From positions 50,355 through 114,354 of the forward strand of contig NZ_JAFHKI010000052.1 of the NCBI RefSeq assembly GCF_016937615.1: a stretch of DNA of 64,000 nucleotides. The letters run 5' to 3'. Every line of letters starts with the position of its first letter. Positions within the stretch are counted from its first letter, which is position 1. Positions 1 through 8,595 of this stretch are shown here, in pieces. Position numbers and translations under genes: made by a program. Below the pieces are notes generated by a model. The model searched no databases. It was not told the origin of the DNA and saw nothing but the letters and a program-made list of their open reading frames with translations. The stretch comes from Pseudomonas lactucae (GTDB lineage: Bacteria; Pseudomonadota; Gammaproteobacteria; Pseudomonadales; Pseudomonadaceae).

Positions 1-1252
1 TGTTGGACTGTGAGTACTTGATGGTCAGGTCCACCAAGGGGTTATCCAGCGGCTGGTATTCGTACTTGCCCGACCAGGTGGTGTCGACGGTGTCGCGGTG
101 GGCTAAAAATCGCTTGAGCGCGCCTTCGTAGCCATAACGGTCAATGTTGGCCTGGGTGGGGGGTGTCGGGTAGCTCGCCGCGGAAAAGGGTGTCCAGCGG
201 TTACTGTGGGAGCGCGAGTAGGAAAATCCGACGCTGTGTTCATCGGTGAGGTGCGCGTTGATCTTGAACAGTTTGCCGTCCACATCCTGGGCGGTGTTGG
301 GCAGGCGCTGGGGGTTGATCGGGTATTGGTTGTTTTCGTTGGGCAACTTGGCGGCGACTTTCATGTCGCCGCCGTCGCGTTGGGTCAAATAGGCCAGGGC
401 ATCGAAACGGCCATCTTCGGTGCGGCCATACACGGCGCCGCTGTAGACCTGTTCGTGGTCGTTGCTGGCGTAACCGTATTTGAGCATCGCGCCGCTGTTG
501 CGGCCGACCTCCAGCAGGTCCGGGGCATCTTTGGTGGTCATGTTGACGGTACCGCCGAAACCGCCGTTGCCGGTGAACGGAGAGTTGGGGCCTTTCTCGA
601 CTTCGATGCTCTTGATCAGCTCGGGCTCGATAAACACCGTGCCTTGCTGGTAGCGCTCAAAGCCGCTCTTGGTGGCGCCATCGACCGTCAACGGCACGTC
701 TTCGGCATCGCCGAAACCGCGAATATTGATGGTCTGGCCGCCGGGCTTGAGCGAACCGCCCTGGCTGACACCAGGCAGCGTCTGCAACAGACTGGGGATG
801 TTATTGGCCTGGTAGCGATCGATATCCGCCTGGCTCAGGGTGGAACGGCCGACGGTGCTGGAGTCGACTTCATTGCCGGTGCCGATCACGCTCAGGGCAT
901 CCAGCTGGATCGCGCCACTTTGGGTGGTCTTGGTATCAATGGGTTTTACCACGTAGGTGCTGCCGACCATGACCAGGGTGAACGCGCTGTTTTTCAGCAG
1001 GGTGCGGATCGCTACCTGCGCTGTGAAGTCGCCGTTGAGCGCTGGCGCCTGCACGTTGTTGAGCAGCGCTTCATCGAACAGCAGCTGGATTTTTGCCTGT
1101 TGCGCCACCTGGCTCAGGGACGCGGCCAGCGGCTGGGCGGGCAGTTGCAGGCGCAGCGATTCGGCCTGGGCAGTGAGGCTGAAGGCCAGGCCGGCGGCGA
1201 TAACGGTCGGTCGGAAAAACAGGTGCGAAACAGGGCAAGGCGCGCGAAACAT
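1..1252 (-). CDS. TonB-dependent outer-membrane receptor, HasR-like, 3' end outside window
   Basis: The protein starts at 1252 and runs off the left edge, so about 417 residues are visible. A signal peptide ends near the ALTAQA-type site at residues 25-31. A secretin/TonB N-terminal (STN) signalling domain follows at about 32-105. The plug domain then begins, with LLQTLPGV, an NIRGFGD segment, FIEPELIKSIEVEKGP and NGGFGGTVNM. The plug wording resembles the haemoglobin/haem (HasR) subfamily, but the barrel is not visible, so the substrate is an inference. It lies downstream of an ECF sigma factor and a FecR anti-sigma factor, the standard cell-surface signalling arrangement: ligand-loaded receptor signals through STN to FecR. 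It sits 128 bp after fecR, behind a terminator-like hairpin. Confidence 0.85.
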   Translation of the reverse strand, partial: MFRAPCPVSHLFFRPTVIAAGLAFSLTAQAESLRLQLPAQPLAASLSQVAQQAKIQLLFDEALLNNVQAPALNGDFTAQVAIRTLLKNSAFTLVMVGSTYVVKPIDTKTTQSGAIQLDALSVIGTGNEVDSSTVGRSTLSQADIDRYQANNIPSLLQTLPGVSQGGSLKPGGQTINIRGFGDAEDVPLTVDGATKSGFERYQQGTVFIEPELIKSIEVEKGPNSPFTGNGGFGGTVNMTTKDAPDLLEVGRNSGAMLKYGYASNDHEQVYSGAVYGRTEDGRFDALAYLTQRDGGDMKVAAKLPNENNQYPINPQRLPNTAQDVDGKLFKINAHLTDEHSVGFSYSRSHSNRWTPFSAASYPTPPTQANIDRYGYEGALKRFLAHRDTVDTTWSGKYEYQPLDNPLVDLTIKYSQSN

Positions 1253-1327
1253 GAAATCCCCCGGTGCGGCCAAATGGCCAAAAAAGGTGTGCGTATCAAA
1301 CGCAGACGGGAGGAAGACGGGGCAGCC

Positions 1328-1370
1328 AAAAAAAACCACACATGCAAATGCAAAATATTCTCATGTGTGG
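1328..1370 (-). terminator. Terminator-like hairpin between anti-sigma and receptor genes
   Basis: On the minus strand a perfect 9-bp inverted repeat (CCACACATG / CATGTGTGG, 17-nt loop) is followed directly by eight Ts. It begins 10 bp after the fecR stop codon. It should reduce read-through from the sigma/anti-sigma pair into the receptor gene, which implies a separate receptor promoter in 1253-1327. Confidence 0.65.
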
Positions 1371-1380
1371 AATTGGCGGA

Positions 1381-2349
1381 TTATTTGTTCGGCTCAATCC
1401 GCAGGATGCCATCGGCCGACGCCACGGTTTTCACCGGCAGCAGGGCGGGCAGGGCATTGAGCAGGGCGTCTGGATCATTCACATCCAGGTTGCCCGAAAT
1501 CTTCAGGTGCGCTACGGCGTTACTGACCTGCAAGGGCGCCTGGGGCCGGTACAGGCTCAGTTCATCGATCAGGCTGGCCAGTTCGCGGTTGCGAAACGAC
1601 AGGTGCCCGCTGCGCCAATCCGCCACCTCTTCGGTGGTGAGCGTTTGCTGCTGCACGGTGCCCTTGGCATAGCTGTAGCTGGCGCGTTGCCGAGCGCCGA
1701 GCAGCGTGACCGGGCTGTTCGCAGCCGGCTCGAAGGCGACCTGGCCGTGAGCGACGCTGACCACCAGTTGCTGCGGGCTGCGCCGCACATCAAATCCGGT
1801 GCCGACGACGCGTACGGACGCCTCGCCTGCCTGCACATAAAGCGGTCGTTCTTTATCGGCGGCCACTTCGAGGTACAACTGGCCCTTGTCCAGGTGCACG
1901 ATGCGCCGTTGCGCGGTGAAGTCCACGCGCAGACCGGTGTTGGCATTCACATACAAGGTACTGCCGTCCGGCAGGTTCAAGGTGCGCATGCCCTTGGCTT
2001 GGGCTTCGACCTGGGTGTGATAAGCCTCCAGGGGCGCGCCGATATAGGGCGACAGCACTGCGCATAACAAGGCGGCCGCCACCGCCACCGCCGGGCGCCA
2101 GATCGACGGTTTGCGCGCGGGCAGCGCCACGGGCTTGTTCAGTTGCTGCAACTGGGCCAGGTCCGCCCACAGTTGCTCGAACTCGGCATAGGCGCGGGCA
2201 TGGGCAGGCTCGGCCAGCCAGGCGGCAAAGGCCTTGCGGTCGGCACGCGCCGGGTCGTTGCGGTTGCGGGCAAACCAACTGGCGGCTTGGGCATCGATGG
2301 CGTCGCTGTCTTCGATATCCAGGGCGTCGGTGTCGCTCAGGCGGTTCAT
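1381..2349 (-). CDS. FecR-family anti-sigma factor
   Basis: 322-residue inner-membrane anti-sigma factor. An N-terminal cytoplasmic DUF4880-type segment (about 8-75, with FARNRNDP and AFAAWLAEPAHARAYAEFE) should bind the ECF sigma factor. A hydrophobic segment near residues 90-108 is the single membrane span. The FecR domain follows (LPDGSTLYVNANTGLRVDF, VVGTGFDVR), and a C-terminal periplasmic part should contact the receptor STN domain. The start at 2349 is chosen because it gives an ATGA overlap with the sigma gene stop, and family proteins begin this close to the DUF4880 segment. A longer frame extends upstream to 2394, but it lies inside the sigma gene. Confidence 0.88.
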   Translation of the reverse strand: MNRLSDTDALDIEDSDAIDAQAASWFARNRNDPARADRKAFAAWLAEPAHARAYAEFEQLWADLAQLQQLNKPVALPARKPSIWRPAVAVAAALLCAVLSPYIGAPLEAYHTQVEAQAKGMRTLNLPDGSTLYVNANTGLRVDFTAQRRIVHLDKGQLYLEVAADKERPLYVQAGEASVRVVGTGFDVRRSPQQLVVSVAHGQVAFEPAANSPVTLLGARQRASYSYAKGTVQQQTLTTEEVADWRSGHLSFRNRELASLIDELSLYRPQAPLQVSNAVAHLKISGNLDVNDPDALLNALPALLPVKTVASADGILRIEPNK

Positions 2350-2885
2350 TCTGGCTGCTCCGTGCCGGGTTCGGGTTGAAGGCGTCGCTTGCAATGCAGC
2401 AGGGCAAACGCGATGTGCTTTTCCACCATGCTGGTCGAAATCCCCATGCGCTCGGCGATCTGCGCCTGGCTCAGGCCTTCGAAGCGGTGCAGCATAAGGG
2501 CTTCTCGCCTGCGCGGCGAGAGTTCGGTGAGGACTTCCTTCAACTGTTCCAAGCGTTGCAGGCGAAGTGCAGCGGCCATGGGCTCGTTTTGCTCCTCGGT
2601 GACAGGTTCCGCGTCCCTGTCCGGCTGATCGGAATGAACGGTCTGGCGCACCTTCTGTTTGCGCCAGTGATCACGCAGCAGGTTGCGTGCCATCTGGAAC
2701 AGGAACGCCCGCGGCTGCTCGACCTTGCTTCGGTCGCCGTAATCCAGCCATTGGGTGAAGACATCCTGGGTCATGTCCGCCGCGTCGCTGGCGTTGTCCG
2801 TGCGTTTGCGCAGGAAATACAGAATATCCGTATAAACCCCGCGAACGGCGTCGGCCGACAACGGGTCGGGCTTGGGACGAGACAT
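2346..2885 (-). CDS. ECF RNA polymerase sigma factor, FecI/HasI type
   Basis: 179 residues, normal for an iron-starvation ECF sigma factor. Region 2 is at about 15-85 (DAADMTQDVFTQWLDY, RAFLFQMARNLLRDHWRKQK). Region 4 is at about 110-165 (LTELSPRRREALMLHRFEGL, AQIAERMGISTSMVEKHI), including the helix-turn-helix. The gene is translationally coupled to the downstream anti-sigma gene. A Fur-box-like sequence lies about 50 bp upstream, so expression is probably iron-repressed. It should direct transcription of the adjacent TonB-dependent receptor. Family assignment is firm; the exact subtype (FecI, HasI, PrhI) is not resolved. Confidence 0.9.
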   Translation of the reverse strand: MSRPKPDPLSADAVRGVYTDILYFLRKRTDNASDAADMTQDVFTQWLDYGDRSKVEQPRAFLFQMARNLLRDHWRKQKVRQTVHSDQPDRDAEPVTEEQNEPMAAALRLQRLEQLKEVLTELSPRRREALMLHRFEGLSQAQIAERMGISTSMVEKHIAFALLHCKRRLQPEPGTEQPE

Positions 2886-2934
2886 GGATATCCTTCTTGA
2901 CGAAGCACGACTGGGAAAAGTCGCGAATACTATC

Positions 2935-2953
2935 GAGAATTATTGTCATTTGT
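2935..2953 (-). promoter_or_regulatory. Putative Fur box upstream of the ECF sigma gene
   Basis: On the minus strand ACAAATGACAATAATTCTC matches 13 of 19 positions of the classical Fur consensus GATAATGATAATCATTATC. It lies 50 bp before the sigma-factor start, within an AT-rich stretch suited to a promoter. Fur control of ECF/FecR/TonB receptor systems is well established; binding here is inferred. Confidence 0.55.
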
Positions 2954-2981
2954 CTCTATTTAAAGGATTCACTCGATTTGA

Positions 2982-3998
2982 TCAGCGTTCCACAGGTACT
3001 GAGAGTGCCGGATTGCCCAATGGATGCGTACGTGCTGCGAAAAACTTCAACTCAACGCCCGTGCCATCGAACAACTGCGAATACCGCCGCTTCTGCTGGC
3101 GAATAAAGCCATCGCTGCGTCCCGATACCGAGATCGCCAGGGTGCTCACATTGGCTTGGCCAATCGCATCCACCAGGTGTTTGTCCTGCGGCCCCAGGTC
3201 ATGGCCGAAGATGCACAACGCGCCCGCGTGGCTCAGCAGTTGCTCATAACAGAACGACAGATAATCCGAACTGCGGATGCTCTTGAGCTTCTCCTCCACC
3301 TTGCCTTCACTGACAAACAGCGGCACATCGTCGAGGGTCTTGATCGTATTGTTGATCGCGAAACTGCTGAGCAACGTGCTGTCGGTGGAAGGCAATTTGC
3401 GCGCGGTGCCGTCGAGGTTGCGCACCAGGTGCAGGCCGCCATGCAGGTAAAGGATACGGGTGGTATCGGTGTGGGTGTCGCGCAGATCGAAACGGGCGTC
3501 GGCGCTGCGGAACAGGTCGTCGATGCCGGAGGCGTGCAGGATTGCCCAGTAGTTGAGCAGGTCGTAATTGGTGGTGAACACCGTCGCGTAGTGTTTCAAC
3601 TCTGTGTTGATCGTCGCCAGCGTCGACGGCTGCACCAGGCGCCACGGGATGTGCACGCTGTGGATGGTATTGATCAGGGCTTCCTTGATCGCGTAGTAGC
3701 GGTTGCGCGGCGCCGCCGAGCTGACGGCCAGGGCCTTGTTGACCCGGCTGGTGGTTTTCAACGCCCCCAGGGCCTGCTCGAAGCTGCGGGTTTGCAGGGC
3801 GTCGAACACGCTGAGCTCGGATTGGCCCAAGGGTTTTTCTTCGACCGTGCGGGCGTTTTCGAACAATGAGTCGTAGGCAAAGTCTTCCCAAATAGCGCGG
3901 CTTGCGCCGTTGCCGATCAGAATCCCGCTGAAGTCGAGGGCCGTGCGCAGTGCGCTCCAGTCTTCAAGGTGGGCGTCAACATCCTGGAAATCCTTCAT
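2982..3998 (-). CDS. DUF4917-family protein (SIR2-like fold)
   Basis: 338 residues. Near the N-terminus (about 25-36) the motif GILIGNGASRAIW resembles the nucleotide-binding GNG.S loop of SIR2-like proteins. Later segments VFTTNYDLLNYW (about 142-153) and LYLHGGLHL (about 184-192) match the TTN-D and LHG motifs of that fold. The family is known in Pseudomonas as DUF4917 and has no proven function. SIR2-like NADases act in several phage-defence systems, but there is no partner gene here and the flanking genes are core. It is monocistronic and convergent with nothing obvious. Family call is good; function is unknown. Confidence 0.75.
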   Translation of the reverse strand: MKDFQDVDAHLEDWSALRTALDFSGILIGNGASRAIWEDFAYDSLFENARTVEEKPLGQSELSVFDALQTRSFEQALGALKTTSRVNKALAVSSAAPRNRYYAIKEALINTIHSVHIPWRLVQPSTLATINTELKHYATVFTTNYDLLNYWAILHASGIDDLFRSADARFDLRDTHTDTTRILYLHGGLHLVRNLDGTARKLPSTDSTLLSSFAINNTIKTLDDVPLFVSEGKVEEKLKSIRSSDYLSFCYEQLLSHAGALCIFGHDLGPQDKHLVDAIGQANVSTLAISVSGRSDGFIRQQKRRYSQLFDGTGVELKFFAARTHPLGNPALSVPVER

Positions 3999-4051
3999 TG
4001 CGGCGGTTCTACTCGAAATCGGCTGGGCGGTGACTTTATCACGAGCCGGCG

Positions 4052-4065
4052 TTGATCCTGATCAA
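4052..4065 (+). promoter_or_regulatory. Perfect Anr/FNR box upstream of yiaY
   Basis: TTGATCCTGATCAA matches the TTGAT-N4-ATCAA consensus exactly. Its centre is 67 bp before the yiaY start, so a class II promoter would start transcription near 4100. This predicts induction at low oxygen. Confidence 0.7.
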
Positions 4066-4125
4066 GATGCCGCAGCCATGTGAGGCCGATGCTGTAGGGC
4101 ATAAACGTCATCCCGAGGATTCGCC

Positions 4126-5273
4126 ATGAGCAGCACCTTCTTCATTCCCGCCGTCAACATCATGGGCACCGACTGCCTCGACGAAGCCATGCTCGCCATT
4201 CGCAACTATGGCTTTCGCAAGGCGCTGATTGTTACCGATGCCGGCCTGGCCAAGGCGGGCGTGGCCAGTATGATCGCCGAGAAGCTGGCGATGCAGGACA
4301 TCGATTCGGTGATCTACGACGGCGCCAAGCCCAACCCCAATGTGGAAAACGTCGAGAAAGGCCTGGCACTGTTGCAGCAAAGTGCCTGTGATTTCGTGGT
4401 GTCTCTGGGCGGCGGCTCGCCCCATGACTGCGCCAAGGGCATCGCCCTGTGCGCCACCAACGGCGGACGTATCGGCGACTACGAAGGCGTCGACCAATCG
4501 GCCAAGCCGCAACTGCCGCTGGTGGCCATCAACACCACCGCCGGTACCGCCAGCGAGATGACGCGCTTTGCATCATCACCGACGAAACCCGCCACGTAAA
4601 AATGGCCATCGTCGACCGTAACGTCACCCCTTTGCTGTCGGTCAACGACCCCTCGCTGATGGTCGGCATGCCCAAGGGACTCACCGCCGCGACTGGCATG
4701 GACGCCCTCACTCACGCCATCGAAGCCTACGTGTCCACGGCCGCTACGCCGATCACCGACGCCTGCGCCATCAAGGCCATCGAGCTGATCAGCGCCAACC
4801 TGCGCCTGGCAGTACGCGACGGCAGCGACAAGGCCGCGCGGGAAAACATGGCCTATGCGCAATTCCTCGCCGGCATGGCCTTCAACAATGCATCCCTGGG
4901 TTTCGTGCACGCCATGGCACACCAGTTGGGCGGCTTCTATGACCTGCCCCACGGCGTGTGCAACGCGGTGCTGCTGCCCCATGTACAAAGCTTCAATGCC
5001 AGCGTTTGCGCCAAACGCTTGAGCGATGTAGGCCGTGCGTTGGGCACCGATACCCGCGGCATTACCGATGAAGAGGGCGCCCAGTCCGCCATCGCCGCGA
5101 TCCGCAGTCTGGCTCTGGACGTGGAAATTCCGGCCGGCTTGCGCGACCTGGGGGCCAAGTTGCAGGACATCCCACTGCTGGCCAGTAATGCGCTCAAGGA
5201 TGCCTGTGGTTTGACCAACCCACGCCGTGCGGACCAGCGTCAGATCGAGGAGATTTTCCGCAGCGCGTTTTGA
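4126..5273 (+). pseudogene. yiaY: Iron-containing alcohol dehydrogenase YiaY, one frameshift
   Basis: Group III Fe-dependent NAD(H) alcohol dehydrogenase, close in wording to E. coli YiaY (STFFIP at the start, [29 protein letters not shown], then CIITDE). The reading frame breaks after SEMTRF near 4567, where the sequence has TTT and the intact frame needs TTTT. Adding one base restores a 382-residue protein of normal family length. Metal ligands are visible in the second half: D and H around [14 protein letters not shown], and H in [11 protein letters not shown] and [15 protein letters not shown]. The gene is alone and follows a perfect Anr box, which fits fermentative or low-oxygen alcohol metabolism. 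The break is probably a base-calling error, because every residue after it is conserved. Confidence 0.85.
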
Positions 5274-5280
5274 TAGGGGC

Positions 5281-5346
5281 AGCCTTGAGCCGCAAGCGTT
5301 AAGCTACAAGTTGATTTGCACTTGAGCTTCAAGCTTGCGGCTTGCC
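5281..5346. repeat. Intergenic AGCTTCAAGC/GCAAGC-type repeat
   Basis: Between yiaY and the next gene lies a palindromic stretch rich in GCAAGC, AGCTACAAG, GAGCTTCAAGCTTGC and GGCTTGC units. A related copy lies at 61474-61545. It looks like one of the short interspersed repeats common between Pseudomonas genes. Confidence 0.55.
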
Positions 5347-5359
5347 GCTGAGGTCCCTT

Positions 5360-6032
5360 ATGAGAGTTCTGTTATTCGGCGCCACCGGCATGGTCGGCCA
5401 GGGTGTTCTGCGTGAATGCCTGCTGGCCGCCGACGTTCAGGAAGTCGTCGCCGTTGGCCGCACACCGTTGACCCAGGAGCACGGCAAGTTGCACCAGTGC
5501 TGCACAGCGACATGCTGGATTTCCAACCGCTGGAAAACCTGCTGCAGGGTTTCGACGCGTGCTTCTTTTGCCTCGGTGTTTCTTCGGCGGGTATGAACGA
5601 GGTCAAGTACACCCACCTCACGTATGACCTGACGCTGGTTGCCGCCAGCACGCTGGCGCGGCTTAACCCGCAGATGACGTTTATCTACGTGTCCGGCGCC
5701 GTACGGACAGTTCCGAAGCGGGCAAGTCGATGTGGGCACGGGTCAAGGGCAAGACCGAGAACGCGTTGCTGCGCCTCCCGTTCAAGGCGGTGTATCTGTT
5801 CCGGCCGGGAGTGATCCAGCCGTTGCACGGCGTACGCTCGAAGACGCCGTTGTACCAGTGGTTCTACAGCGCGCTCGGGCCATTGCTGTCGCTGGTGCGT
5901 CGGGTAAAACCGGGCTGGGTGGTGAGCACCGAAACGGTCGGCCGTGCGATGTTGGCGGCGGTGCGTCATGGCGCGCCGCAACCGCTGGTGGAGCAGGCCC
6001 AGATTCATCGCCTGGCCAGCGAGCGGCATTGA
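5360..6032 (+). pseudogene. NAD(P)-binding Rossmann-fold oxidoreductase, two frameshifts
   Basis: The N-terminus reads MRVLLFGATGMVGQGVLRE, with the GATGMVGQG dinucleotide-binding loop of the atypical SDR/epimerase class (NAD(P)H-binding, YbjT/HTATIP2-like). The frame breaks twice. After HGKLHQ near 5503 it needs one more G; it resumes as VLHSDMLDFQPLENLL. At 5700/5701, after FIYVSGA, it needs another G; it resumes as GTDSSEAGKSMWARVKGK. Both are GG-to-G losses. Repair gives about 224 residues with the active-site S and K (IYVSGA, MWARVKGKTE) and a normal C-terminus (RPGVIQP). The start at 5360 is preferred over 5342 because the fold begins immediately. Substrate unknown. Confidence 0.75.
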
Positions 6033-6091
6033 GGTTGCACAAACACAGCTTGATCAGCCGGCCGCAGGGTATTTACAAGTCTCGATAGACG

Positions 6092-6399
6092 CTACCAGGA
6101 TAAGGGCGGTTGGCGACGGGTGTGGAAAATCCGCATTGCTTGCAATCGCCCTCTCGAATTCTGTAGGGGGCGATGTTTGGTCAGCGAGGCACCGCCCACT
6201 CGCGCGTCCCAGGCACCTGACCCTCCTTCCCCATCGCTGGGAACTTTGCGACGTGTTCAAGGCCACTCAAAATCGCCTGGACAAACTCATGGGCGGCTTT
6301 GGGGTTTTCTTCGGCGATGTAAGCCGCTTCATCGTCAAGGTTTCCAAGGGCTGCCTTCAGCCACTCTTCATAAGGAATCTTTATGTTTTCTGGCCTCAA
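6092..6399 (-). pseudogene. RelE/ParE-family toxin remnant
   Basis: The frame reads EEWLKAALGNLDDEAAYIAE, NPKAAHEFVQAIL, LAKFPAMGKEG-type ParE text and VPGTREWAVPR, then meets a TGA stop at about 6181-6183. Past the stop, in the same frame, PNIAPYRIREGDCK continues the toxin, and a one-base slip (one A missing near 6130) then yields MRIFHTRRQPPLSW and a stop at 6092. The gene is therefore interrupted by a nonsense codon and a frameshift. No antitoxin gene adjoins it, and its 5' end overlaps the fosA start on the opposite strand. Probably a dead toxin; the slip alone could be a sequencing error but the TGA is harder to explain that way. Confidence 0.6.
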
Positions 6400-6793
6400 T
6401 CACCTGACCCTGGCAGTCACCGACGTGCCTCGTAGCGTCAGCTTCTACCATGGCCTGCTGCAACTGCGGCTCGAGGCAACTTGGGACACCGGGGCCTACC
6501 TGTCATTGCCAGGCCTATGGCTATGTTTGTCGCTGGATCCACTGCGTGACTCGATGCCAACGGCCGATTACACCCATTATGCGTTTACCGCGGGTGCAGG
6601 CGATTTCGCTGCGCTGGTTGAGCGCCTGCGGGGCGCCGATGTGCAGGAGTGGCGCGACAACCGCAGCGAAGGCGCGTCGTTCTATTTTTTCGATCCCGAT
6701 GGTCATAAGCTTGAAGCCCATGTCGGCGACCTGGCGTCGCGCCTGCAAGCCTGTCGCGTCAAGCCGTATGCCGGCATGACGTTTTACCCCTAG
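6383..6793 (+). CDS. fosA: FosA-family fosfomycin glutathione transferase
   Basis: 136-residue glyoxalase-fold (VOC) protein. It keeps the FosA Mn(II) ligands at the expected spacing: His7 (LNHLTLAV), His65 (DYTHYAF) and Glu111 (GHKLEAH). The potassium-loop text [16 protein letters not shown] is also present. Chromosomal FosA proteins of this length are common in Pseudomonas and add glutathione to fosfomycin in the cytoplasm. The start at 6383 places His7 correctly. It is monocistronic; the next gene starts 54 bp later and could be co-transcribed. Confidence 0.85.
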   Translation: MFSGLNHLTLAVTDVPRSVSFYHGLLQLRLEATWDTGAYLSLPGLWLCLSLDPLRDSMPTADYTHYAFTAGAGDFAALVERLRGADVQEWRDNRSEGASFYFFDPDGHKLEAHVGDLASRLQACRVKPYAGMTFYP

Positions 6794-6847
6794 CCCTGGA
6801 ACAGGCAGAATCCACCCACCTGCCAACCCTTTGCCAGAGTCGCGCCC

Positions 6848-7488
6848 ATGACCCCATCCATGTTGTTCGCTGTCCTTGCCTCGGGTTTTATCTACGGCAT
6901 TACGCCAGGCCCAGGGGTTCTCGCTGTGTTCGGTATCGGCGCCGCCCGTGGCCGCCGTGCCGGGGCAGGGTTCCTGTGCGGGCACTTGTTGGGGGATGTG
7001 GTGTGGTGCAGTACCGCGCTGATTGCGATTGTCGGTGCGAAGGAAGTGGGCAGCCGCGCGTTTGATGTACTGGGCATGCTCAGTGGCCTGTACCTGTTCT
7101 GGCTCGGCTGGCGCGCCATTCGCACTCAACGCCGTAGCATTGATGCGCCTCAGGGGGCGGCGCGGCATCCGTTCTGGCACGGCATCCTGTTTGGCCTGAC
7201 CAACCCCAAGGCCTATCCGGTCGCGGTGGCGACCTTTACCGCGCTGCTGTCCAGCCGCGCCGAGTTGCTGACCTGGTCGATGTTGCCGGCGTTGATCACC
7301 TTGAGCTTCGTCGGTGGCCTGCTGGCCTACGCCATTCTGATCGGTGTGGTGGGTGCCCAGCGGGTGCGGACGTGTACCAGCGCAATGAAATCCTCATCAC
7401 TCGGCTGTGCGGCGTGATGTTTATCGGCTTCGCCATCAATGCCCTGGCCCACGCATTACCAGGCCTGTTTGGCAGCAAACCCGCCTGA
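6848..7488 (+). pseudogene. LysE/RhtB-family amino-acid exporter, one frameshift
   Basis: The frame starts with MTPSMLFAVLASGFIYGITP followed by GPGVLAVFGIGAARGRRAG, the LysE-family first membrane segment and its PGP motif. Further membrane segments follow (LGDVVWCSTALIAIVG, LYLFWLGWRAIR, GILFGLTNPKAYPVAVATF). The frame breaks after GAQRVRT near 7371. In the next frame YQRNEILITRLCGVMFIGFA and NALAHALPGLFGSKPA complete the family C-terminus, ending at 7488. One missing base accounts for this, and repair gives 213 residues, normal length. Exported substrate unknown. Confidence 0.8.
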
Positions 7489-7607
7489 GGAGTCGATGAC
7501 CGTTCGTCGTACTGGCAAGTTTTTTCTAAACCTTTAGCGTCCTGAAAATTCGAATTCAGGGCGGGGTGTGTTCCCCCGCGCCAATTTTTGCCCTGGAGGA
7601 ACCCATC

Positions 7608-8135
7608 ATGAGCCGCATGGCTATCCGGTTACGCACCGCCAGCTTCGCGATGCTGCTGGGCCTCGGCGCCAGCAATGCTTTCGCCCAGTCGCCTGCTGAA
7701 TTCATCGAGCAGGCCTCGGCCAAAGGCATGGCCGATATCGAAACCAGTCGCATGGCTCACGCCAAGACCTCATCCAAGGAAATCAAGGACTACACCATCG
7801 AGGTGATCAACGAGCGCACCCTGGCCAACCAGCACTTGGCGGCCATCGCCAAGAAGCTCGACCTGCCTGTGGCTCCGCGCGAAAAGATCGTCGACAAGGC
7901 CGAAACGCTGATGCCTGAACTCAAGGACGGCGACTCCTTTGACGCGGCCTACACCGCGCAACAGGTCAAGGAAAACGAAGACGCCATCGCGCTGTTCAAG
8001 CAGGAAGGCGCGGCATCGGACGTTCCGGAAATAAAGGCCCTGGTGGATGAGACCCTGCCCAAGCTGGAAGAGCGCCTGCAGAAGGCGCGTGCCTTGGCAT
8101 CGACCTACGGTAAAGGTCATCAAGGCGACGGTTGA
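7608..8135 (+). CDS. DUF4142 secreted protein
   Basis: 175 residues from the ATG at 7608, preceded by CTGGAGGAACCC (strong ribosome site). A cleavable signal peptide (about 1-28, ending SNAFAQ) precedes a ferritin-like all-helical DUF4142 domain with repeated helices (FIEQASAKGMADIETSRMA, EIKDYTIEVINERTLANQHL, AYTAQQVKENEDAIALFKQE). The family is periplasmic and often stress-induced in proteobacteria; its biochemical role is unproven. It is monocistronic and ends at a strong hairpin terminator. Confidence 0.85.
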   Translation: MSRMAIRLRTASFAMLLGLGASNAFAQSPAEFIEQASAKGMADIETSRMAHAKTSSKEIKDYTIEVINERTLANQHLAAIAKKLDLPVAPREKIVDKAETLMPELKDGDSFDAAYTAQQVKENEDAIALFKQEGAASDVPEIKALVDETLPKLEERLQKARALASTYGKGHQGDG

Positions 8136-8152
8136 TCCTTGAGTACAAATAC

Positions 8153-8189
8153 AAAACGCGGTTGGAGCCTCTCCAACCGCCGTTTTTTT
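8153..8189. terminator. Intrinsic terminator after the DUF4142 gene
   Basis: A GC-rich stem (GCGGTTGGAG / CTCCAACCGC) is followed by seven Ts on the plus strand and preceded by As, so it can act in both directions. The T tract includes the stop codon of the convergent gene ending at 8188. Confidence 0.85.
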
Positions 8190-8595
8190 AAGCCTGGTTC
8201 AGGTCGGTCTTGGCGGGCGTTGCGTCGTTGCCGTTAAGACTCAACGTGTCGGTCTTGCCGATTTCACGGTATTCCTCACGCAGTTTTTCCAGGGTCTTGC
8301 GGTCCAGGCCGTCTAGGCTCAGCACTGCGTTCTGGGCATCCTTGGTGACGCGCAGCAGCTCGTCGATCTTGATGTGCAGAATGTCGTTATCGCGGTTCTG
8401 TGTGTTCTGGATCAGGAACACCATGAGGAAGGTGATGATGGTGGTCGAGGTGTTGATGATCAGCTGCCAGGTGTCGTTGTAGTGAAAATACGGCCCGCTC
8501 AGGCTCCACGCCAGAATCAACCCCACCGCCGTGTAGAACGTCCGGGGGCTGCCCGCCCAGCGCGACAGCTTTTGTGAGACTGCGGAGAATTTCAT
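8188..8595 (-). CDS. Low-affinity iron permease family protein
   Basis: 135 residues from the ATG at 8595 (an upstream start at 8610 is possible). Two hydrophobic segments, around 20-40 (FYTAVGLILAWSLSGP) and 48-68 (WQLIINTSTTIITFLMVFL), are followed by IQNTQNRDNDILHIKIDELL. That signature is typical of the low-affinity iron permease (PF04120-like) family. The soluble tail is acidic. Despite the family name, iron transport has not been generally shown for the bacterial members. Confidence 0.8.
   Translation of the reverse strand: MKFSAVSQKLSRWAGSPRTFYTAVGLILAWSLSGPYFHYNDTWQLIINTSTTIITFLMVFLIQNTQNRDNDILHIKIDELLRVTKDAQNAVLSLDGLDRKTLEKLREEYREIGKTDTLSLNGNDATPAKTDLNQA

Noticed and set aside
206..1672. 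488-codon open frame on the plus strand
   Set aside because: It lies opposite the receptor and anti-sigma genes, has no recognisable motif, and arises from third-position GC bias.
2982..3998. DUF4917 protein as part of a SIR2-type defence system
   Set aside because: It has SIR2-like motifs but no partner gene and sits among core genes, so a defence role is not supported.
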